The position numbers and the translations under genes are program-made. A DNA stretch of 64,000 nt from Nocardiopsis ganjiahuensis DSM 45031 (GTDB lineage: Bacteria; Actinomycetota; Actinomycetes; Streptosporangiales; Streptosporangiaceae), in NCBI RefSeq assembly GCF_000341085.1, contig NZ_ANBA01000002.1, positions 248,001 through 312,000 on the forward strand, written 5' to 3'. Position 1 is the first letter of the stretch; the number at the start of each line of letters is the position of its first letter. A model generated the notes under the pieces. The model saw nothing but the letters and a program-made list of their open reading frames with translations. It ran no database searches and was not told where the DNA came from. Positions 58,473 through 64,000 of the stretch are shown here, piece by piece.

Positions 58473-59699
58473 ATGGCACAGACGCAGGGCGCACGCCCCG
58501 GTATCACGGCGCCGTTGGCCCACGCGCCCTTCCGTGTCCTGGTCGTGGGCCGGGTCCTGATGCTCTTCGGCAACGGCACGGCGGCGGTGGCGCTGGCCTT
58601 CGCCGTGCTGGACGTGACCGGTTCCCTGGCCCAGGTGGGCCTGGTGGTGGGCGCCCGGTCGATCGCCAACGTGGCGCTCCTGCTGCTGGGCGGGGTCCTC
58701 GCCGACCGGCTGCCGCGCACCCTGGTGATCCAGAGCGCCTGTGTGCTGGCGGCGCTCTCCCAGGCGCTGCTGGCGCTGGCCCTGCTCACCGGGACGGCCA
58801 CGCTCACGACGATGGTGGCGTTGAGCGCGCTGAACGGGGCCGCGGCCGCCGCCAACCTGCCCGCCCTGGCGGCGCTGACCCCGCAGACCGTGCCGCACAC
58901 GCTACTGCGCCCGGCCAACGCCCTGGCCGGGATCGCCAAGCAGCTGGGCATGTTCGCCGGGATGTCCGCGGGAGGCGTGCTGGTGGGCCTGGTCGGTCCC
59001 GGTTGGGCGATCGGGGTCGACGCTCTGCTGTTCGCCTCCGCTGGGGTGGCCTTCCTCTTCCTCCGTGTGCCGTCGACGGTCGCGCCGAGCGGCAGCAACG
59101 TGCTGCGCGACCTGCTGGACGGGTGGAGCGAGTTCGTGGCCCGGCCGTGGGTGTGGATCATCGTGCTGCAGTTCATGGTGGTCAACGCCGGGTGGTCGGC
59201 GGCCACGGCCGTACTGGGCCCGGGGATCGCCGACGAGACGTTCGGGCGGACCACGTGGGGGCTGCTGATGGCCGCCAACAGCGTGGGTCTGCTGGTCGGC
59301 GGGGTCCTGGCGGCCCGTTGGCAGCCCCGGCGCGCCCTGTTCTACGGGACGGCGCTGGTCACCCTCCAGACCCTGCCGTTCTTCGTGATGGCCGGCCCCT
59401 CCCCCGTGGTCCCGCTGCTGTTCGCCGCGATGTTCGCGGGCGGGATGGCGGTGGAACAGTTCAGCGTGGCCTGGGAGGTGTCGCTCCAGGAGAACGTCCC
59501 GCCCGAGCGGCTCTCGCGGGTGTACTCCTACGACGCGCTGGGGTCGTTCGTGGCGATGCCGGTGGGGCAGATCGCGATCGGCCCGGTGGCCGAGGCGATC
59601 GGACCGGGCAGGTCCCTGCTGATCGTGTCGGGACTGACCCTGGCGGCGACGCTCGCCGCGGTCGCCACGCGCAGCGTGCGCTCACTGCGCCGCTTGTGA
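58473..59699 (+). CDS. MFS exporter (enterobactin/macrolide-exporter-like)
   Basis: 408 residues with twelve membrane helices. APFRVLVVGRVLMLFGNGTAAVALAFAVLDVTGSLAQVGLVVGARSIANVALLLLGGVLADRLPRTLVIQSACVLAALSQALLA is the N-terminal half of the MFS_3 group, including the loop-2 motif GGVLADRLPRTL. The second half starts at WVWIIVLQFMVVNAGWSAATAVLGPGIA. It probably expels a small hydrophobic compound. GGGGGCGGA precedes the ATG. Its 3' end overlaps that of the convergent BlaI-type gene by 18 bases. Confidence 0.92.
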   Translation: MAQTQGARPGITAPLAHAPFRVLVVGRVLMLFGNGTAAVALAFAVLDVTGSLAQVGLVVGARSIANVALLLLGGVLADRLPRTLVIQSACVLAALSQALLALALLTGTATLTTMVALSALNGAAAAANLPALAALTPQTVPHTLLRPANALAGIAKQLGMFAGMSAGGVLVGLVGPGWAIGVDALLFASAGVAFLFLRVPSTVAPSGSNVLRDLLDGWSEFVARPWVWIIVLQFMVVNAGWSAATAVLGPGIADETFGRTTWGLLMAANSVGLLVGGVLAARWQPRRALFYGTALVTLQTLPFFVMAGPSPVVPLLFAAMFAGGMAVEQFSVAWEVSLQENVPPERLSRVYSYDALGSFVAMPVGQIAIGPVAEAIGPGRSLLIVSGLTLAATLAAVATRSVRSLRRL

Positions 59700-60095
59700 G
59701 GGGGCCGCCGGCGAGGCGGGGACGCGACCCGGGCCGCGCCGGTCGCGCACCTGGCTGAAGACGTGGTGGAGGCGGGCCATGTCCTCGTCGCTGAAGCGTT
59801 CCACGAACCTGAGCAGGGTCGTGTCGGGGTCGGGTCCGGTCTCGAGGACCTCGCCCATCACCCGGGCCGTGTACTCGGCGTGGCTCTCCCTGGACCAGTA
59901 CACCCAGGCCCGGCCGTCCTTCTCCCGGTCCACCAGGCCCTTGTGGAAGAGGATGTTCGCGACCGTCATGACGGTCGTGTACGCGCTCTCCCGGTCGTAG
60001 ACCATGTGTTCCCGGATCCCGCGCACGGAGAGCGGCCCCTCCGCTCGCCACAGGGCGCCCATGATGGCCGCCTCCAGTTCTCCGAGCCCTCTCAT
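59682..60095 (-). CDS. BlaI/MecI/CopY-family repressor
   Basis: 137 residues. The winged helix is GELEAAIMGALWRAEGPLSVRGIREHMVYDRESAYTTVMTVANILFHKGLVDREKDGRAWVYWSRESHAEYTARVMGEVLE, the Penicillinase_R signature. The C-terminal tail of about 25 residues is Pro/Ala/Arg-rich and unconserved. GGGGAGG precedes the ATG. No sensor protease (BlaR/M56) gene is adjacent; the regulated gene is not evident, and the convergent MFS gene is not an obvious target. Confidence 0.92.
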   Translation of the reverse strand: MRGLGELEAAIMGALWRAEGPLSVRGIREHMVYDRESAYTTVMTVANILFHKGLVDREKDGRAWVYWSRESHAEYTARVMGEVLETGPDPDTTLLRFVERFSDEDMARLHHVFSQVRDRRGPGRVPASPAAPSQAAQ

Positions 60096-60685
60096 GGGCC
60101 CTCCCCTACCCGACTACCCGATCGTGTTCGGCGTTTCGACAGGGGCGATGGTAAGCAGCGGCGGGGCCGTCGCGTGGGAGAACGGGGAAGAGCGCACAGA
60201 TCCGTACATCCCCGTCGTCGATCACCGGCGTTTCGCCGCCGGTTGCGGGTCGCGCGCCGTCGGTCGGGCACTGTCGGGGGCCGTCCCGTCACCGGCCGGT
60301 CACTGTCCGACCGCGCCGGAGCCGCCTCCACGGGAAACGTGGTGCGCGCCACACTGCGCCTGGCCGGAGGCGGCCAGCGGGAAGCACGCCCCAAATCCCA
60401 CCAAACAGGACCAAACAAGCCATCTTGACCACGCAACGCAAAGCGACCGACACACAGCGACAAGGTTTGTGTGAAAGATTGTTAGGTATCTCCCAGTTTC
60501 AACAACACCGATGTTCACGTCTGGGAGGCCGGTACAAGTAGCCTGGTACCCGACGAGTGCTGGCCAGGTCAGATTCTCCCTGTCATCGGGGAGCGACTTC
60601 ATGCTTCTTTGAGCCCGCCTTGCCAGCAGCCACCCGTCTTTCCTACACATTCACAAGCGAGCTGCGGAAGTGGGCGATCTCCGCC
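60096..60685. promoter_or_regulatory. Divergent upstream region of the BlaI-type gene and kgd
   Basis: About 590 bases with no gene that I can support. Short open frames on both strands have poor starts. The part from about 60390 to 60560 is AT-richer and probably holds the kgd promoter and a long leader. A GGTAC motif repeated 14 bases apart (60531 to 60550) is the only symmetry seen. No BlaI-type TACA/TGTA operator was found. Confidence 0.5.
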
Positions 60686-63600
60686 GTGTCGTCTGAGGCG
60701 TCTCAACCCCTGACAGATTTCGGCCCGAACGAGTGGCTGGTCGAGGAGCTTTACCAGAAGTACCTCACCGACCCGAATTCGGTTGACAAGGCTTGGTGGA
60801 ACTTCTTCGCGGACTACAAGCCCGCGGACTCGGCCAACGGGAAGGGTGGGGGCACTGCGACCGCAAAGGCGCAGACCGAGAAGGCCCCCGCCGCGCCCGC
60901 GCCGAAGAAGAAGGCCGCTGCGGCCCCAGCACCCAAGAACACCGACGATGCACTCCAGGTCAACGAGGAGCGACTGCGCGGCGCACCCGCCCGCACCGCG
61001 ACCAACATGGAGTCGAGCCTGACCATGCCCACCGCGACGAGCGTGCGCGCGGTGCCGGTCAAGCTGCTGTTCGACAACCGCATCGTCATCAACAACCATC
61101 TCCGGCGCGGCCGCGGTGGGAAGGTCTCCTTCACCCACCTCATCGGTTACGCCATGGTCAAGGCAGCCATGTCCATGCCGGAGATGAACTACTCCTACAC
61201 GGAGATCGACGGCAAGCCCGGCGTCGCCAAGCCCGAGCACATCAACTTCGGCCTGGCGATCGACCTGCAGAAGCCGGACGGTTCCCGTCAACTGGTCGTG
61301 CCCTCCGTCAAGAAGTCCGACGAGATGGACTTCAACGAGTTCTGGAGCGGTTACGAGGACCTGGTCCGCAAGGCCCGCAACAACAAGCTGGGCGTGACGG
61401 ACTTCCAGGGCACCACGATCAGCCTGACCAACCCGGGCGGCATCGGCACCGTGCACTCCGTGCCGCGCCTCATGCCCGGACAGGGCACCATCCTCGCCGT
61501 CGGGGCCATGGAGTACCCGGCCGAGTTCCAGGGCGCGTCCCAGGACACGCTGAGCGAACTGGGCATCAGCAAGGTCATGACGATCACGTCGACCTACGAC
61601 CACCGGATCATCCAGGGTGCCCAGTCGGGCGAGTTCCTGCGCCGGATCCACCAGCTGCTGCTGGGCGACGACGGTTTCTACGACGAGATCTTCAACTCGC
61701 TGCGGATCCCGTATGAGCCGGTCCGCTGGGTCCAGGACATCCACGTCAACAAGGCGACCCAGCTCGACAAGACCACCCGGGTCCAGGAGCTGATCCACGC
61801 CTACCGCGTGCGCGGCCACCTCATGGCCGACACCAACCCGCTCGACCACGAGCAGCGCAAGCACCCGGACCTGGACGTGCTCGAGCACGGCCTGACCCTC
61901 TGGGACCTGGACCGCGAGTTCCCCACCGGGGGCTTCGGCGGCAAGCAGGTCATGAAGCTGCGCGACGTTCTGGGCGTGCTGCGCGACACCTACTGCCGCA
62001 CGGTGGGTATCGAGTACATGCACATCCAGAGCCCGGAGGAGCGGGAGTGGATCCAGTCGCACGTCGAGCGCGAGCACGAGAAGCTCGACCGCGACGAGCA
62101 GCTGCACATCCTGCACCGGCTCAACAGCGCGGAGGCCTTCGAGACCTTCCTGCAGACCAAGTACGTGGGTCAGAAGCGCTTCTCCCTCGAGGGCGGCGAG
62201 TCGCTGATCCCGCTGCTGGACGGTGTGATCTCCAAGGCCGCCAAGGCCGAGCTGGACGAGGCCGTCATCGGTATGGCCCACCGCGGCCGCCTGAACGTGC
62301 TCGCCAACATCTGCGGCAAGTCCTACGGGCAGATCTTCGGTGAGTTCGAGGGCAACCTCGACCCGCGCAGCGCGCACGGTTCGGGTGACGTCAAGTACCA
62401 CCTGGGCACCGAGGGGACCTTCGAGACCCGCGAGGGCGACAAGATCCAGATCTCGCTGTCCGCGAACCCGTCCCACCTGGAGACCGTCAACCCGGTCGCC
62501 GAGGGCATCGTCCGCGCCAAGCAGGACGTGCTGGACAAGGGCCCGCAGGGCTTCACCGTGCTGCCCATCCTCATCCACGGTGACGCCGCGTTCGCCGGTC
62601 AGGGTGTGGTCGCCGAGACGCTGAACCTGTCCCAGCTGCGGGGTTACCGCACCGGTGGCACGGTCCACGTCATCGTGAACAACCAGGTCGGCTTCACCAC
62701 CTCGCCGACCGACAGCCGCTCCAGCGTGTACGCCACCGACGTCGCGCGGATGGTCCAGGCGCCGATCTTCCACGTCAACGGGGACGACCCCGAGGCCGTG
62801 GTCCGGATCGCGCACCTGGCCTTCGCCTACCGTCAGACGTTCAACAAGGACGTCGTCATCGACCTCGTCTGCTACCGGCGCCGCGGGCACAACGAGGGCG
62901 ACAACCCCGCGTTCACCCAGCCGCTGATGTACGACGTCATCGACGCCAAGCGCTCCACCCGCAAGCTGTTCACCGAGTCCCTCATCGGACGCGGCGACAT
63001 CACGGTGGAGGACGCGGAGTCGGCCCTGCGCGACTACCAGACCGAGCTCGAACGCGCGTTCACCGAGACCCGCGAGGTCGAGAAGCGGCCGGTCGAGCCG
63101 GGCTCCGTGGTCAAGCCCGAGGTGTTCACCGAGTCCCGTCTGGACCACTCCAAGGTCGAGACGGCCATCAGCACCGAGACGGTCAAGCGGGTCATCGACA
63201 CCCAGGTGACGATGCCCGAGGGCTTCACGCCGCACCCGCGGCTGGCGCCGCAGCTGACCCGTCGCGCGACGATGGTCGAGAACGACGCCATCGACTGGGC
63301 CACCGGTGAGCTGCTGGCCTTCGGTTCGCTGCTGCTGGACGACCACCCGGTCCGCCTGATCGGTCAGGACAGCCGCCGCGGCACCTTCGGTCAGCGCCAC
63401 GCCACGCTGATGGACCGCGAGACCGGCGAGACCCACACGCCGCTCAAGCAGTTCGACAACGGCACCACGAAGTTCCACGTGCACGACTCGCTGCTCAGCG
63501 AGTACGCGGCGCTGGGCTTCGAGTACGGCTACTCGCTGACCCGTCCGGACGCCCTGGTGATGTGGGAGGCGCAGTTCGGCGACTTCGTCAACGGCGCCCA

Positions 63601-64000
63601 GACCATCATCGACGAGTACATCAGCGCCGGCGAGCAGAAGTGGGGCCAGCGCTCCAGCGTGGCCATGCTGCTGCCGCACGGCTACGAGGGCCAGGGGCCG
63701 GACCACTCCTCGGCCCGGATCGAGCGGTTCCTGCAGCAGTGCGCGCAGGAGAACATGACCGTCGCGATGCCGAGCACCCCGGCGAGCTACTTCCACCTGC
63801 TGCGCTGGCAGGCGAAGTCGCCGTTCGAGCGTCCGCTCGTGGTGTTCACGCCGAAGTCGCTGCTGCGCCTGAAGGCCGCGACCTCGGCTGCCGAGGACTT
63901 CACCTCGGGCCACTTCCGGCCGCTGATCGGGGACGACTCGATCGCGCCGGAGAAGGTCCGCCGTGTGGTCATCTGCTCGGGCAAGATCTACTACGACCTG
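60686..64000 (+). CDS. kgd: Multifunctional 2-oxoglutarate decarboxylase/dehydrogenase Kgd (3' end outside the window)
   Basis: TCA-cycle enzyme joining an E2-like acyltransferase domain to a thiamine-diphosphate E1 domain, as in mycobacterial Kgd. About 1105 codons are visible of about 1220. The start is the GTG at 60686, giving [46 protein letters not shown], the usual N-terminus; a TTG at 60620 is in frame too. An Ala/Lys/Pro linker follows, then the acyltransferase ([20 protein letters not shown] to [22 protein letters not shown], with the active His), then E1: [89 protein letters not shown]. It has no lipoyl domain of its own and would work with a separate E2. Confidence 0.97.
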   Translation, partial: MSSEASQPLTDFGPNEWLVEELYQKYLTDPNSVDKAWWNFFADYKPADSANGKGGGTATAKAQTEKAPAAPAPKKKAAAAPAPKNTDDALQVNEERLRGAPARTATNMESSLTMPTATSVRAVPVKLLFDNRIVINNHLRRGRGGKVSFTHLIGYAMVKAAMSMPEMNYSYTEIDGKPGVAKPEHINFGLAIDLQKPDGSRQLVVPSVKKSDEMDFNEFWSGYEDLVRKARNNKLGVTDFQGTTISLTNPGGIGTVHSVPRLMPGQGTILAVGAMEYPAEFQGASQDTLSELGISKVMTITSTYDHRIIQGAQSGEFLRRIHQLLLGDDGFYDEIFNSLRIPYEPVRWVQDIHVNKATQLDKTTRVQELIHAYRVRGHLMADTNPLDHEQRKHPDLDVLEHGLTLWDLDREFPTGGFGGKQVMKLRDVLGVLRDTYCRTVGIEYMHIQSPEEREWIQSHVEREHEKLDRDEQLHILHRLNSAEAFETFLQTKYVGQKRFSLEGGESLIPLLDGVISKAAKAELDEAVIGMAHRGRLNVLANICGKSYGQIFGEFEGNLDPRSAHGSGDVKYHLGTEGTFETREGDKIQISLSANPSHLETVNPVAEGIVRAKQDVLDKGPQGFTVLPILIHGDAAFAGQGVVAETLNLSQLRGYRTGGTVHVIVNNQVGFTTSPTDSRSSVYATDVARMVQAPIFHVNGDDPEAVVRIAHLAFAYRQTFNKDVVIDLVCYRRRGHNEGDNPAFTQPLMYDVIDAKRSTRKLFTESLIGRGDITVEDAESALRDYQTELERAFTETREVEKRPVEPGSVVKPEVFTESRLDHSKVETAISTETVKRVIDTQVTMPEGFTPHPRLAPQLTRRATMVENDAIDWATGELLAFGSLLLDDHPVRLIGQDSRRGTFGQRHATLMDRETGETHTPLKQFDNGTTKFHVHDSLLSEYAALGFEYGYSLTRPDALVMWEAQFGDFVNGAQTIIDEYISAGEQKWGQRSSVAMLLPHGYEGQGPDHSSARIERFLQQCAQENMTVAMPSTPASYFHLLRWQAKSPFERPLVVFTPKSLLRLKAATSAAEDFTSGHFRPLIGDDSIAPEKVRRVVICSGKIYYDL

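Noticed and set aside
60300-60650. Leftward 116-codon frame upstream of kgd
   Set aside because: No ribosome binding site, Cys/Trp-rich random composition and poor codon use; it lies in the likely kgd promoter and leader.
60599-63913. Long leftward open frame (1104 codons) opposite kgd
   Set aside because: The product is Val/Leu/Gly/His repeats without motifs. The kgd frame on the plus strand is certain.

Overview
The window is very GC-rich, uses GTG and TTG start codons freely, and is dense with genes. It carries typical actinobacterial families: an Xre-DUF397 regulator pair, PucR regulators, a Kgd-type 2-oxoglutarate decarboxylase with a built-in acyltransferase domain, a gyl-type glycerol regulon and a CebR-like box. 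It is a chromosomal segment of a filamentous actinomycete. The gene content and the styles of the individual proteins suggest the Nocardiopsis/Streptosporangiales neighbourhood, but that is an inference made without a search. No rRNA, tRNA, CRISPR array, transposase or phage gene was seen.

Layout. 1-2.4 kb: end of a peptide-type ABC operon (permease, cut by the window edge, and lipoprotein). 2.7-3.8 kb: two small hypothetical genes that converge on a strong double hairpin. 4.0-6.8 kb: gluconate module (gntK, a GntR/FadR repressor, gntP) with matching operator half-palindromes in front of both kinase and permease. 7.1-13.1 kb: an accessory module of a 1740-residue caspase-STAND NTPase-WD40 protein followed by a small serine hydrolase. 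Base use is visibly less GC-rich here, and a near-identical 15-16 base repeat lies on either side. 13.4-15.1 kb: a DJ-1-like protein with Ser in place of the family Cys, and threonine aldolase. 15.2-21.9 kb: glycerol regulon (IclR regulator, glpK, glpF, glpD) with a shared ATTGTCGTA-type box upstream of the regulator, glpK and glpD; an Xre-DUF397 pair sits between glpF and glpD. 22.2 kb: cold-shock protein.

22.7-32 kb: beta-mannoside locus, transcribed leftwards: sugar-binding lipoprotein, two permeases, two ATPases (all of the peptide-transporter family) and a GH2 beta-mannosidase, with a LacI regulator upstream. The promoter carries an exact CebR-type box plus a second palindrome that is repeated upstream of lacI. 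32-33 kb: Nei-type DNA glycosylase. 33.1-36.2 kb: a large protein that looks like a superfamily 1 helicase in which every catalytic motif is eroded. 36.4-40 kb: phosphonate/phosphite-type transporter (fused permease, ATPase, binding protein). 40.2-48.5 kb: two amino-acid/omega-amino-acid catabolic loci, each a PucR regulator divergent from a class III aminotransferase; the second continues into an MmsA-type semialdehyde dehydrogenase. 48.7-53.4 kb: small Cys-rich protein, nitrilase-family hydrolase, TetR regulator and a two-gene drug exporter. 53.4-58.3 kb: winged-helix regulator with membrane protein, divergent hydrolase, a small membrane protein, rlmN and a SUFU-domain protein. 58.5-60.1 kb: MFS exporter and BlaI-type repressor. 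60.7 kb to the end: kgd, cut by the window edge.

Most of the window is carbon and nitrogen acquisition: peptide, gluconate, glycerol, beta-mannoside, phosphonate and omega-amino-acid use, each paired with a local regulator. The most unusual parts are the caspase/NTPase/WD40 plus hydrolase module, which fits the pattern of bacterial self-destruct or conflict systems, and the degenerate helicase-like protein.
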